A DNA stretch of 41,935 nucleotides from Actinomycetes bacterium (GCA_021793295.1 JAJYTA010000017.1:1-41935), one strand, 5' to 3'. Counted from the first letter of the stretch, positions 25,576 through 34,736 are shown. Made by a program: numbers and translations. Notes: generated from the sequence alone by a model not told the origin.

Positions 25576-26727
25576 ATGGCAGCACTGTCGCTCGGCGTCG
25601 TGATGAACGGCGTCACCGGCCGGATGGGATACCGGCAACATCTCGTCCGCTCCTTTCTCGCTATCCGCGACCAGGGCGGCGTCGAACTGCGCGACGGCAC
25701 GCGGGTGCAGCTCGAGCCGGTTCTGGTCGGGCGAAACGAGGACAAGCTCCGCGAGATCGCCCACCGGCACGGCCTCGACACGTGGACGACAGACCTCGAC
25801 GCCGCCCTCACCGACCAGAACAACCAGATCTACTTCGACGCGCAGCTGACGTCGGTGCGCGAGAAGTCCGTCGTACGCGCCATCGACGCCGGCAAGCACG
25901 TCTACACCGAAAAACCGGTCTCCGAGACCGTCGAGGGCGCTCTCGACCTCGCCCGCCGAGCTCGCGACGCCGGCGTCAAGAACGGCGTCGTCCACGACAA
26001 GCTGTTCCTACCCGGGCTGGTCAAGCTGCGGCGGCTGATCGACGGCGGGTTCTTCGGGCGGATCCTCTCCGTACGCGGCGAGTTCGGTTACTGGGTCTTC
26101 GAGGGCGACTGGCAAGCCGCTCAGCGGCCCAGTTGGAACTATCGCAAGAGCGACGGCGGCGGCATCGTCGTCGACATGTTCTGCCACTGGGACTACGTCC
26201 TGCACAACCTGTTCGGCCGCGTCGAGGCGGTCACCGCCAAGGCCGTGACCCACATACCGCGCCGGTGGGACGAGCAGGGTGAGCCCTACGACGCCACGGC
26301 CGACGACGCCGCCTACGCGATCTTCGAGCTCGCCGGCGGGGCGATCGCGCAGTTCAACTCGTCGTGGACGGTCCGTGTCCACCGCGACGAATTGCTGGAG
26401 CTGCAGGTCGACGGCACGCACGGTAGCGCCGTCGCCGGCCTGCACGGCTGCCGCATCCAGCCGCGTGAGGTGACGCCACGTCCGACGTGGAACCCGGACC
26501 TCCCCGACACCACGCCGTACCGGGAACAGTGGCAGGAGGTCCCGGACAACACCCCGCCGGAGAACGCGTTCAAGGCCCAATGGGAGCAGTTCGTCCGCCA
26601 CGTCGTCGAAGACGCGCCGCACCCGTACGACTTCCTGGCCGGCGCGCGAGGCGTCCGGCTGGCCACTGCCGGCCTGGAGTCTTCCGCGCAGGCCCGGCGG
26701 GTCGAGCTCGCGGAGATGTCGCTATGA
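25576..26727 (+). CDS. Gfo/Idh/MocA-family oxidoreductase (DUF993-trio dehydrogenase)
   Basis: 383 residues. N-terminal dinucleotide-binding part SLGVVMNGVTGRMGYRQHL with a Gly-rich turn, family motif YTEKPVSETVEGALDLA, and the C-terminal substrate domain with HDKLFLPGLVKLRRLI, GGGIVVDMFCHWDYVL and WNYRKSDGGG. The start ATG 25576 follows GGAGGG; the longer frame runs back over the LacI-type operator. It overlaps the DUF993 gene by ATGA. This combination is recurrent in actinobacteria, as I recall, and its substrate has not been described to my knowledge. It should oxidise a sugar or cyclitol. Confidence 0.88.
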   Translation: MAALSLGVVMNGVTGRMGYRQHLVRSFLAIRDQGGVELRDGTRVQLEPVLVGRNEDKLREIAHRHGLDTWTTDLDAALTDQNNQIYFDAQLTSVREKSVVRAIDAGKHVYTEKPVSETVEGALDLARRARDAGVKNGVVHDKLFLPGLVKLRRLIDGGFFGRILSVRGEFGYWVFEGDWQAAQRPSWNYRKSDGGGIVVDMFCHWDYVLHNLFGRVEAVTAKAVTHIPRRWDEQGEPYDATADDAAYAIFELAGGAIAQFNSSWTVRVHRDELLELQVDGTHGSAVAGLHGCRIQPREVTPRPTWNPDLPDTTPYREQWQEVPDNTPPENAFKAQWEQFVRHVVEDAPHPYDFLAGARGVRLATAGLESSAQARRVELAEMSL

Positions 26728-27887
26728 GTGGTGCGACGGTGCAGCTGCCGACAACGGACGCCTCGCTGCGTGTTCACACCATGAGCGCGGCTCGCAGCTG
26801 GTCGCGCCCGGAGCAGCCGCTGCGTTCCCGGGTCGCCTTCGCGGCCGCGCACGTCGTGGCCGAACCGATGGGCGACAACCGGCCAGGCGCGCCAGCGGTC
26901 GTGGATTGGGAGCACACCCTGGGCTTCCGGCATCATCTGTGGTCGTACGGGCTCGGTGTGGCCGAGGCGATGGACACCGCCCAGCGCGGCATGGGCCTGG
27001 ATTGGGCCGCCACCCAGGAGCTGGTCCGCCGAAGTGCTGCCGAGGCACGCTCGGTCGGCGGGCGAATCGCGGCCGGTGTGGGCACCGATCACCTGGACGG
27101 TTCCGGACACTCACTGGACGACGTCGCCGCTGCATACGAGACCCAGCTCACGATGGTGCAAGAGACCGGCGCGCAAGCCATCATCATGGCCAGTCGCCAG
27201 CTCGCGGCGGTGGCCGAGCGCCCGGACGACTACCGCTACGTCTACGATCGGCTCCTCCCCCAGGCCGACGCGCCGGTCATCCTGCACTGGCTCGGGCCGA
27301 TGTTCGACCCGGCGCTGCAGGGCTACTGGGGATCCGACGATGTCACAGCCGCGACGAAGCACGTCGTGGAGTTGATTCGCGACCACGCCGACCGGATCGA
27401 CGGCATCAAGGTGTCGCTGCTCGATGCCGATCACGAACGGACGCTGCGCGTCCAGCTTCCCGACGGGGTCCGCCTGTACACCGGCGACGATTTCAACTAT
27501 CCCGAGCTGATCCGTGGTGACGGTTCACGCGCCAGCGACGCCCTGCTCGGCATCTTCGCGGCCATCGCGCCGGCGGCGTCGACGGCGTTGCAAGCGCTCG
27601 ATGCGGGCGATCTCGAGACCTACGACGACGTCCTGGCCCCGACGGTGCCGCTGGCGCGGCATGTCTTCAGCGAGCCGACGTTTCATTACAAGGCCGGTAT
27701 CGCGTTCATCTCGTGGCTGTCTGGTTTGCAGCCCGGTTTCGTCATGGTCGGCGGGATGCAGAGCGCGCGGAGCCTGCCCCACCTCGTCCGGACGTTCGAG
27801 CTGGCTGACGCCGCCGGGCTGTTTCCCGACCCACCGCTCGCGGCCCACCGGATGTCCACGCTGCTCGCCCTGTACGGAATCGGGTGA
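26724..27887 (+). CDS. DUF993 family protein (dihydrodipicolinate synthase-like barrel)
   Basis: 387 residues. I recognise the DUF993 layout: an N-terminal RSWSRPEQPLRSRVAFAAAHVV and VVDWEHTLGFRHHLWSYGLGVAEAMDTAQRGMGL, then GVGTDHLDGSG, then VILHWLGPMFDPALQGYWG, KVSLLDADHE, LYTGDDFNYPELI. These resemble a DapA-type lyase barrel, and the Lys in DGIKVSLLD is in the position of a Schiff-base lysine. An aldolase-type cleavage of a keto-acid or keto-sugar is plausible but unproven. ATG 26724 overlaps the dehydrogenase stop; a 3-base gap separates it from the next gene. Confidence 0.88.
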   Translation: MSGATVQLPTTDASLRVHTMSAARSWSRPEQPLRSRVAFAAAHVVAEPMGDNRPGAPAVVDWEHTLGFRHHLWSYGLGVAEAMDTAQRGMGLDWAATQELVRRSAAEARSVGGRIAAGVGTDHLDGSGHSLDDVAAAYETQLTMVQETGAQAIIMASRQLAAVAERPDDYRYVYDRLLPQADAPVILHWLGPMFDPALQGYWGSDDVTAATKHVVELIRDHADRIDGIKVSLLDADHERTLRVQLPDGVRLYTGDDFNYPELIRGDGSRASDALLGIFAAIAPAASTALQALDAGDLETYDDVLAPTVPLARHVFSEPTFHYKAGIAFISWLSGLQPGFVMVGGMQSARSLPHLVRTFELADAAGLFPDPPLAAHRMSTLLALYGIG

Positions 27888-27890
27888 CTC

Positions 27891-28715
27891 ATGCCTCAGC
27901 GGCTGTCCTTGAACCAGAAGACGACGAACCGCTGGTCCGTGCAGGAGGCGGTCGACGGCTGCGTGCGCGCTGAGCTCACGTCGATCGGCCTGTGGCGCGA
28001 GCCGGTCCACGAGGTCGGCGTGACCCAGGCCGCGCGGATGGTCACCGACGCCGGGTTGCGGGTGTCGTCGCTGTGCCGCGGCGGCTTCCTGACCGCCGAG
28101 CCCGGCCCTGAGCGCGACCGAGCGATCGACGACAACCGCCGGGCCATCGACGAAGCGGCCGCGCTGTCCGCGGATTGCTTGGTCATGGTGGTCGGCGGGT
28201 TGCCTGAGGGCTCGCGCGACTTGGCCGGAGCGCGAGACCGGGTCGCCGAAGCCATCGCCGCGCTGGCGCCCTACGCCGAAGAGCGTGGTGTCCAGCTGGC
28301 GTTGGAACCGATGCATCCGATGTACTGTGCCGACCGCGGTGTGCTCTCGACGCTGGACCAGTCGCTGGATATGGCCGAACCGTTCGCGCCCGACGTGGTG
28401 GGTGTCGTCGTCGACACCTTCCACGTCTGGTGGGACCCGGCGGTCGAGGCCGCGATCGCTCGCGCCGCCGAGCGGATCGCCAGCTTCCAGGTCTGTGACT
28501 GGATCACCCCGCTGCCCGCCGACACCCTGCTCTCGCGCGGCATGATGGGCGACGGCCACATCGACTTCCGGCATTTCCGCCGGCTGGTCGAAGCGGCCGG
28601 ATACGACGGCGCGATCGAAGTCGAGATCTTCAACGCCGACATCTGGGCCGCCGACCCGGACGACGTCGTCGCCCTGATGAAGAAGCGCTACGCCGAGCGC
28701 GTCCTCGAGCCGTGA
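27891..28715 (+). CDS. Sugar phosphate isomerase/epimerase (TIM barrel)
   Basis: 274 residues of the AP-endonuclease-2/xylose-isomerase-like barrel family. Visible strands and metal ligands include LALEPMHPMYCADRG (Glu, His), VVGVVVDTFHVWWDP (Asp, His), FQVCDWITPL and GAIEVEIFNADIW (Glu). It starts with MPQRLSLNQKTTNRWSVQEAVDGC, where the phrase SLNQKT is typical for this subfamily of DUF993-linked proteins. Third gene of the trio, with no spacing to speak of; a weak hairpin follows at 28721-28742. It likely isomerises or dehydrates the dehydrogenase product before DUF993 acts; this order is inference. Confidence 0.87.
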   Translation: MPQRLSLNQKTTNRWSVQEAVDGCVRAELTSIGLWREPVHEVGVTQAARMVTDAGLRVSSLCRGGFLTAEPGPERDRAIDDNRRAIDEAAALSADCLVMVVGGLPEGSRDLAGARDRVAEAIAALAPYAEERGVQLALEPMHPMYCADRGVLSTLDQSLDMAEPFAPDVVGVVVDTFHVWWDPAVEAAIARAAERIASFQVCDWITPLPADTLLSRGMMGDGHIDFRHFRRLVEAAGYDGAIEVEIFNADIWAADPDDVVALMKKRYAERVLEP

Positions 28716-28720
28716 GGCGC

Positions 28721-28742
28721 CCGGTCCGGCGACGCCGACCGG
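28721..28742 (+). terminator. Hairpin after the DUF993 trio
   Basis: CCGGTC and GACCGG arms separated by 10 GC-rich bases, 6 bases after the stop. Short, without U tract; a candidate rho-independent or pausing hairpin. Confidence 0.4.
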
Positions 28743-28755
28743 ATGCCCGCCCGGA

Positions 28756-28786
28756 TTGGGAACCCGGGGCCAGTCCCTGGTAGTCT
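28756..28786 (+). promoter_or_regulatory. Possible tRNA-Asn promoter
   Basis: TTGGGA (28756-28761) and TAGTCT (28781-28786) are separated by 19 bases, slightly long for sigma-70, and lie about 33 bases before the tRNA. Only weakly supported. Confidence 0.35.
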
Positions 28787-28818
28787 TCAGCGTCGGTTGG
28801 CCTCTTCGGCCGCGCCGG

Positions 28819-28894
28819 TCCCGCATAGCTCAATTGGCAGAGCATCTGACTGTTAATCAGAGGGTTCCTGGTTCGAGTCCAGGTGCGGGAGCCA
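28819..28894 (+). tRNA. tRNA-Asn (anticodon GTT)
   Basis: A full cloverleaf can be drawn. Acceptor arms TCCCGCA and TGCGGGA pair completely; the D arm is GCTC..GAGC. The anticodon stem TCTGA/TCAGA holds loop CTGTTAA with anticodon GTT, and the T arm CCTGG/CCAGG holds TTCGAGT. Discriminator base is G and the CCA end is encoded (28892-28894). No duplicate of its 3' end was noticed nearby, so there is no sign of an integrated element using it. Confidence 0.98.
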
Positions 28895-29550
28895 CACTCT
28901 CACCAGCCCAAAGGCGTTTCGCCTGTCAGCAACCTCTCGGTCGGCGGCTCGGAACGGATCAGGACGGGTGACACGGCGGTCAACTGTTGCCATCCATGTC
29001 ACCGGCTCAGATTCAAGCATCACGCCCTCCCACGGCGCATCAGCGGCAGAAAGGCCCTCGTCCAGCGCTTCGACGCCACCTGGACCGCGTCTGGCACGTA
29101 GATCCACATGAACAGCCAGTTGATCTAGGCAGCGACGATCTTCTGCGGCACACTCGCTTCATGGGGGGATTACAGACACGCATCATCCAGTCAATGCGAG
29201 GCGTCACAACCATGCGCGGGGACCGGTCCTGCTCCCCCGGTCGGTGGCGACCACGCGAAAGCATATGACCCACAGGCTCGAGCACCGGGCGGGGACGTCA
29301 TGTCGCAGGCAGCAGACCGCCCCGGCGCAGCCCAGCTATAGCCCGCGCCGGGGCGTCACCGGAATCGTCGGTGTTAGCCGCACCTCCGCCGGCATCTTTA
29401 AGCCTACCGGCCCTTGACGAGCTGTCACGGGGGCATGAAGCTGGTGGTCTAACACAACACTGGAGCCCACCCGGGTCAACCAGCACCATCGGTTCCCGGG
29501 TGACCGTTAGCCGCGGCATTCGGGGACCCCGAGCCCATCGGGAGGAACCG
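28895..29550. other. Gene-poor stretch after tRNA-Asn
   Basis: About 650 bases with somewhat lower GC than the neighbours. A small hairpin AGGCG-TTT-CGCCT (28912-28924) may terminate the tRNA. ORFs here are short, overlap the tRNA antisense or lack ribosome binding sites. I see no integrase, transposase or repeat. Confidence 0.5.
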
Positions 29551-29751
29551 ATGCCCAGCTACCGCGGTCGGCAACGACCCACCATCCGCCTGTACTGCGA
29601 CCCGGTCGCAGTGAGAATGGAGGTCGTAGAGAGGCGCACCGCCATCGCCGTCAGAATCGCGCGCAACGCGGCCAAGATCCTGACCATCGCGATCGGAGTC
29701 GTCATCACCGGGTTCCTGTCCCTGCACCAGGTCGTCGTGCTCTTCAGGTAG
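29551..29751 (+). CDS. Small putative membrane protein, 66 residues
   Basis: ATG 29551 stands at ideal distance from GGAGGA (29541-29546). The peptide begins MPSYRGRQRPTIRLYC, has a basic middle (RRTAIAVRIARNAAK) and ends with a hydrophobic helix ILTIAIGVVITGFLSLHQVV and LFR. This suggests a single C-terminal membrane segment with a basic cytoplasmic N-terminal part. A longer frame from 29371 lacks a good start. No family recognised. Lone gene in a gene-poor area between tRNA-Asn and a convergent reductase. Confidence 0.5.
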   Translation: MPSYRGRQRPTIRLYCDPVAVRMEVVERRTAIAVRIARNAAKILTIAIGVVITGFLSLHQVVVLFR

Positions 29752-29832
29752 ACCGACGACCCGCAGGAAACAGCGGCCCCGCTACCGGCAACGGTGACGG
29801 GGTCCCCCCATGTGTGCCCGGCGGTGAACCGC

Positions 29833-30426
29833 TCACTCACCGCGTCGGGTGTAGGTGAGGAACAACGTCCCGCTGTCGAGGACGGTGTGCTCGATCAACG
29901 TCCAGACGCGGGGGTCGAATGCGGCATTGCGACCGAACAGCGGGACACCGGTGTTGATCGTCAGTGGGCTGATCTTGAGAATCAGCTCGTCGATTTCGGC
30001 GCTGAGGGTGCCGGCCAGCTCACCGCCGCCGACCAGCCAGATGCCCCGACCGGGCCGCTGCTTCAACTCTTGCACCGTCGCGACCGGATCATCGGCCAAC
30101 TCGACGCCCGGATCGGGGCTCTCGGTCATGGAGCCAGAGATCACGATGTGGCGCAGGTGCGGGTACGCATTCGTCACGCCGGCGTCGAGGCCGACCTGGT
30201 ACGAACGCCGCCCCTCCAGGGCGGTGTCGAACCGTGTCCCTTCGGCGGTGACACCCAGCGCGTCCCTGGCCAGGCCCGGCAACGTCTCGGGGAAGGTCTC
30301 GATGAGGTGGCTGACATAGTCGTCGGCGATGGGCCAGAAGCCACCGACGCCGGTCGGGTCGGACGCGTCCGGACCGGCGATGAAGCCGTCCAGGGTCGAG
30401 GCGATGAAGTAGGTCAGCTTCCGCAT
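29833..30426 (-). CDS. Dihydrofolate reductase family protein (RibD C-terminal-like)
   Basis: 197 residues of the DHFR/RibD-C fold. Starts MRKLTYFIASTLDGFIAGPDAS, the standard opening for this family; later segments include GRRSYQVGL, IVISGSM, GRGIWLVGGGELAGTL with the nucleotide-binding Gly motif, and DELILKISPLTINTGVPLF. These proteins are NADPH-dependent reductases of mostly unknown substrate; it is not the essential folate enzyme. The start at 30426 has GGAG upstream. Single gene with no evident link to its neighbours. Confidence 0.9.
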   Translation of the reverse strand: MRKLTYFIASTLDGFIAGPDASDPTGVGGFWPIADDYVSHLIETFPETLPGLARDALGVTAEGTRFDTALEGRRSYQVGLDAGVTNAYPHLRHIVISGSMTESPDPGVELADDPVATVQELKQRPGRGIWLVGGGELAGTLSAEIDELILKISPLTINTGVPLFGRNAAFDPRVWTLIEHTVLDSGTLFLTYTRRGE

Positions 30427-30610
30427 TGGTCGATCTCCGGGCGTTGGCGCGAGTGTCTGTCAATCCGAGGCGCTGGTGCACGTGCCGTCCCCGACCACAT
30501 GGCGCCCGAGGCCGAATCGTACGTGGTCGAGTCTTGACGGCGGCGTGCCCTGCCGTGAACACTCATGCCATCATTTCGGTCAGGGCCTAAATCGAGTGAA
30601 GGGATCCTGC

Positions 30611-32935
30611 ATGCCGACCATGGCACGAGTCCTGTTCTCCGTCGCGTCAGCTGTCGCCGTTGCCGCCGGCACGGTTGGCGCGGCTTCCGGCCACCCGAGT
30701 GCCACGGGTCGCGCCGGTCACATCAGCGCCGAGGCCGCCGTCGAAGCCGACGGACCAAGCACCGACGGCCCGATCACGGATCTCGGTGAACCGGTCCACA
30801 AGACCCAGGTGCTCAGCTCCGCCATTGGGGAAGGCCCCGACGGCGAACCGCTCGGCTACTACGTCGTGTCGGGCAATCCGACCACGACCGCGGAGTTCAC
30901 CGTCGTGGACCTGCGCACCAACGAGAACGTGCTGCAGACCAGAGTCCCGTACGGCAACAGCAGCCAACGCACCCTCGGGCAGTCCCCCGTCGACGGCACG
31001 ATCTACTTCGCCACCTCCGACATCAGCCACCTCTACCGCTACGTGCCGGGCGCGGCCGAGGTGGAGTACCTCGGCCCTGCCCCGGAAGGTCAGCGGGTGT
31101 GGTCGGTAGCTGTCGGCCAGGACGACACCGTCTGGTTCGGCACCTACCCCGGCGGTCGGCTGTACTCGTTGGACCCCGAGACCGGCGACATCACCGACCA
31201 CGGCCAAGCGGCGGCCGGGGAGCAGTACATCGAAGCCATCGCACCGGCCGGCGACACCGTCTACGTCGGGACGCAGTCCAACGCCAAGCTCCTGGAGTTC
31301 GACCGCGCCACCGGTGAGTTCAGCGAGATCGCGATGCCCGACGGCCATGCGGCCACCAACGTCACGGCTATCGACCTGCGCCAGAACCTACTGTTCGTCA
31401 GCTCCGACGGAATGCACGTGCTCGACCTCGGCACCGGGCAGTGGATCGACAGTTTCCCCGGAGCCAGTGCACGGGTCTCCCCCGTCGGCCCGGACGACCC
31501 CACCGGCGTCTACCTGCGCCTGGACGGCGAGATCACCCGGTACGACCTGGAGACCGGCGAGCTGACCGGCACCGGCTGGGCGCCGAACGCCACACCGGAG
31601 GCGTGGGCGTGGATCGACCGGGACGGCACCGGACCGTGGCTGGCCCTGACGTACTGGAACGAAGGCCGCACGTACGGGTACAACCTGGCCACGAAGAAGG
31701 GCTCGTACCAGGTTCCGGACCTGTTCGGCGCCGGCGCCCAGATCATCAGCCTCGGCACCGGGCCTGACGGCAACGTCTACACCGGCGCGTACCTCAGTCC
31801 GCCCGGCATGGGCCGGTACAACCCGGACGAGGAAGGCTTCGACCTGCTGCCAGGCACCAGCCAAGTGGAGGGCTTCGGCACCTACGGCGACCAGCTCGTC
31901 TTCGGGCGGTACCCGCAGGGCGCGCTGTATCACTACGACACCACCAAGCCCTGGGAAAACGGCACCAACCCCGACGACATGCTGCCGATCGGTGACGAGC
32001 AGAGCCGGCCGCAGGCCTTCGTCGACATCAGCGACACCATTCCCGGCACCGTAGCCGTCGCGTCCGTGCCGACCGGCGGACGGCACGGCGGCGCCATCAC
32101 GTTGTGGCAACCCGATGAAGGCACCCACGAGGTGTACCGCCACGTCATCGAGAACCAGACGCCGGTGTCGCTGGTGGAGCACGACGGGATCCTGCTCGGT
32201 GGAACGTCGATCCAGGGCGGCTACGGCATCGATCCGGTGACGGAGGAGGCCCGGCTGTTCGCCTGGGACCCCGAGACCGCCGAGACCCTGTGGGACCTCT
32301 CCCCGGTCCCGGGCGAGCCGACGGTATCCGGCTTGACGCTCGACGCCGACGGTGACCTGTGGGGCATCGCAGGCAACGCCACGGTGTTCGAGTTCGACCT
32401 GGAGACGCGCGAGACGATCCGCACGATCCACATCGCGCCCGAGACCGATCCCGACGCTGATGCCGACCGGTACGGCGACGACCACCGGCTCCTGGTCGAT
32501 CACGGCCGGCTGTTCGGGTCGAGCGCCAACCGGCTGTTCGTGATCGACCAGATCACCGAAGAGGTCACCGTGTTGGCCGGCGGCGACAGCGACGAGGCGG
32601 CCGACAGTCTCCATGAGCTGGCCAGGGACCGCTACGGCGATCTGTATTACGTCGGGGCGGGCACGCACCTGATGCGCTACACGATGCCCGACGACGTCAC
32701 CGCGCCTGAGGTGTCGGCCACGGTCCGCCCGGCCGAACCGAGGCACACCGCCGTGGTGTTCCTCGGGGCTGAGGACGACACGAGCGACAACCCCACGGTG
32801 CACGTGCGCGTCGATGGCGGCGAGTGGACGGAGTACTCGCGCCCCATCGTCGTGCGCCGCGGCCAGCACCTGGAATACCGAGCGATCGACGACGCGTGGA
32901 ACTCCACGCCGGTGCAGACGTACTCGATCGACTGA
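30611..32935 (+). CDS. Secreted multi-bladed beta-propeller protein, possible polysaccharide-binding or lyase-type
   Basis: 774 residues. Signal peptide MARVLFSVASAVAVAAGTV.. ends near ASG/HPS; then the chain is built of repeated blades with motifs such as DGTIYFATSDISHLYRY, DDTVWFGTYPGGRLYSLDPETG and DTVYVGTQSNAKLLEFD, at least seven repeats. The last ~80 residues (from TAPEVSATVRPAEP) form an Ig-like domain resembling the OmpL47 type (VHVRVDGGEWTEY). ATG 30611 behind GAAGGG is chosen. I infer a role in carbohydrate binding or breakdown because the next two genes are exported enzymes. No catalytic residues identified. Confidence 0.8.
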   Translation: MPTMARVLFSVASAVAVAAGTVGAASGHPSATGRAGHISAEAAVEADGPSTDGPITDLGEPVHKTQVLSSAIGEGPDGEPLGYYVVSGNPTTTAEFTVVDLRTNENVLQTRVPYGNSSQRTLGQSPVDGTIYFATSDISHLYRYVPGAAEVEYLGPAPEGQRVWSVAVGQDDTVWFGTYPGGRLYSLDPETGDITDHGQAAAGEQYIEAIAPAGDTVYVGTQSNAKLLEFDRATGEFSEIAMPDGHAATNVTAIDLRQNLLFVSSDGMHVLDLGTGQWIDSFPGASARVSPVGPDDPTGVYLRLDGEITRYDLETGELTGTGWAPNATPEAWAWIDRDGTGPWLALTYWNEGRTYGYNLATKKGSYQVPDLFGAGAQIISLGTGPDGNVYTGAYLSPPGMGRYNPDEEGFDLLPGTSQVEGFGTYGDQLVFGRYPQGALYHYDTTKPWENGTNPDDMLPIGDEQSRPQAFVDISDTIPGTVAVASVPTGGRHGGAITLWQPDEGTHEVYRHVIENQTPVSLVEHDGILLGGTSIQGGYGIDPVTEEARLFAWDPETAETLWDLSPVPGEPTVSGLTLDADGDLWGIAGNATVFEFDLETRETIRTIHIAPETDPDADADRYGDDHRLLVDHGRLFGSSANRLFVIDQITEEVTVLAGGDSDEAADSLHELARDRYGDLYYVGAGTHLMRYTMPDDVTAPEVSATVRPAEPRHTAVVFLGAEDDTSDNPTVHVRVDGGEWTEYSRPIVVRRGQHLEYRAIDDAWNSTPVQTYSID

Positions 32936-32954
32936 CCTGGAGCCGTCCGGACGT

Positions 32955-32994
32955 ACGACGCCCCCGCAGCGCAGATCTGCTGCGGGGGCGTCGT
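32955..32994. terminator. Bidirectional hairpin terminator
   Basis: Perfect 16-base arms ACGACGCCCCCGCAGC (32955-32970) and GCTGCGGGGGCGTCGT (32979-32994) with an 8-base loop. It lies between two convergent genes. Confidence 0.88.
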
Positions 32995-33012
32995 GCTGCC
33001 GTGGTGCTCCGG

Positions 33013-34668
33013 TCAATCGCGGCGCTGGGCGTAATGCTGCAGGTGGGCGATGTTGCCGAGCAACCACCCGAAGCCGTTGCGTTCGGTGCCGATCTTCTCC
33101 GGCGTGGGCAGGTAGTGGTCGTAGATCGCTAGCGCGTGCCGGTGCACCTCGCTGTCCCACCACGCGATCGGGGCCCAGCGCGGCGCCTGATGGGCGTAGT
33201 TGGCGCTCGGGCCGCCGGTGCCGTCGACCCGGGTCCAGGCCGTCGCCGCGCCCTCGCTCGTCGTCGCGACGTTCTGGGTGAACGTACGCGCGAGTCGAGC
33301 CATGTGCTGCCCGGTGAATCCCAGGTGCCCCCGGAAGGCCAGGACGGCGAAGTCGACGCTGATGGCGGCATGAGAGATGTCTTCGTACTGGGTAGCGCGG
33401 CTGAGCATGTTCGGGTTGTACGCGGACACGTCGGTCTCCGGTGATCCGGTCTTCTCGTAGCCTCGATAGAGATGGCCGAAGGTGGGCCAGTAATGCCAGA
33501 GGTAGGCGCCGCCCGCATCCGCCGTCAGTTGACCACTGAACATCCTCGCCATCGCTTCGGCCCGGTGCCGATACGTCTGGTCTCCCGTCGCGATCGCGAG
33601 CTCAGCGATGGTCTGCCCGAGACCGAGGGTCTGGTTGATCGGCTGCTCGCAGCCGTCCCACTGCTGCGGCGAGCCCTTCAGCCAGACGTAATAGCCCTCG
33701 CCGAGATCGTTCTCCCGCCACTCGCGATCATGCACCGCCACGGCGGCGCGTACGGCGGTGAGGTACTCCTCCGCCTTGGCGCGGTAGCGAGGATTCGCTC
33801 GTAGCGTCGGGGATGCTCGTACGATCCGGACGAACGACGCCATGGGGTAGGTGATCATCCCGGTGTGAACGGCGAAGATCCCCGGCAACGACGACATCGC
33901 GTACTGGCCCTCGAGCGGGTCACCGGCCTCGTCGGGCGACGTGCGCAGATCACGCGCGGTGACCAGAACCGCACCCGGATAGGCGTCGTAGAGCCGGCGC
34001 ACCACGTAGTTGGGGCTCGCCGGATCCATGGACAGGTCGCTGAAGGTCTGCTGGCTCCCGCTCTGCTCGTGCACGACGTGCAGGTTGAACGTGCCCGGCG
34101 AACCTGCCGGACGCACCGTCACCGTGCCGGAGTCGCAGTAGACCCGGCCCATCCGGACCTCGAGCGTCGCTCGGCCCTGGGCATCGGTCAGCTCGACGGC
34201 GCCCACCGTATAGGGATGGTTGGCGCGCCAGGCGGGCAACGACTCGCCCAGATAGTTGGTCACGCCACGCTCACTGTCGCGCACCGACAGCACCAGATCG
34301 GCGTTCTCGACGAACCGGTCCAGGTAGTACGGGTCGCGGTAGGCCTCGTACATTCTGATCAGTCCGGACAGTACGTACGACTGGCCCCAGGACAACGCTC
34401 CGGATCCAGTCGCGGTCGCATCGTCGTTGGGTTCGCCCGGCTGACCCGATCCGCCTGCGGTGTGGAACTCGTGGTCCCAGTCGTCGAAGGTGCGACGAGC
34501 GAGGTAATCGACGCCGCCTGCGGCATGGGCCGGCGCACCCAGCCCGGCCACCACGGCCCCCACGGCGAGTGACGTCCAGCCGGTTCGGCGGAGGAACTCA
34601 CGGCGCGTGGCTCCGGTGAAGCGGTGGGTTGAACCGGCGTTCTCATCGATGCGGCTGATTTCGGTCAT
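33013..34668 (-). CDS. Tat-exported (alpha/alpha)6-barrel-like carbohydrate-active protein
   Basis: 551 residues. The twin-arginine signal is TRREFLRRTGWTSLAVGAVVAG followed by APAHA-AGG. The mature chain is rich in alternating helices with aromatic/His/Glu patches (ALSWGQSYVLSGLIRMYEAY, GCEQPINQTLGLGQTIAELAIATG, YLWHYWPTFGHLYRGYE, ANYAHQAPRWAPIAWWDSEVHRHALAIYDHY). This fits six-hairpin glycosidases, lyases or epimerases, but I cannot name the family. Between residues about 165 and 230 there is a beta-sheet insert (ATLEVRMGRVYCDSGTVTVRPAG). ATG 34668 is preferred because of GGAGGTG upstream; an ATG nine codons earlier is possible. A LacI-type site lies 69 bases before it. Confidence 0.75.
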   Translation of the reverse strand: MTEISRIDENAGSTHRFTGATRREFLRRTGWTSLAVGAVVAGLGAPAHAAGGVDYLARRTFDDWDHEFHTAGGSGQPGEPNDDATATGSGALSWGQSYVLSGLIRMYEAYRDPYYLDRFVENADLVLSVRDSERGVTNYLGESLPAWRANHPYTVGAVELTDAQGRATLEVRMGRVYCDSGTVTVRPAGSPGTFNLHVVHEQSGSQQTFSDLSMDPASPNYVVRRLYDAYPGAVLVTARDLRTSPDEAGDPLEGQYAMSSLPGIFAVHTGMITYPMASFVRIVRASPTLRANPRYRAKAEEYLTAVRAAVAVHDREWRENDLGEGYYVWLKGSPQQWDGCEQPINQTLGLGQTIAELAIATGDQTYRHRAEAMARMFSGQLTADAGGAYLWHYWPTFGHLYRGYEKTGSPETDVSAYNPNMLSRATQYEDISHAAISVDFAVLAFRGHLGFTGQHMARLARTFTQNVATTSEGAATAWTRVDGTGGPSANYAHQAPRWAPIAWWDSEVHRHALAIYDHYLPTPEKIGTERNGFGWLLGNIAHLQHYAQRRD

Positions 34669-34736
34669 GGTCCGGCACCTCCGGGTCTGCGTCATCGTCG
34701 CGTACACGGCGCCTCGGCTGCTCCTCGCGGAGTGGG

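Noticed and set aside
28853-29107. Minus-strand ORF ending HLDSNQEPSD
   Set aside because: Its end is the antisense of tRNA-Asn; this is a well-known false ORF type.
29371-29751. Longer version of the small membrane ORF
   Set aside because: The extra 60 codons lack a ribosome binding site and are low-complexity; ATG 29551 is much better supported.
28819-29830. Possible integrated element at the tRNA-Asn gene
   Set aside because: No repeat of the tRNA 3' end, no integrase and no phage gene were seen.
31388-33163. Long minus-strand ORF opposite the propeller gene
   Set aside because: Composition is that of an antisense shadow and it crosses a strong terminator hairpin.
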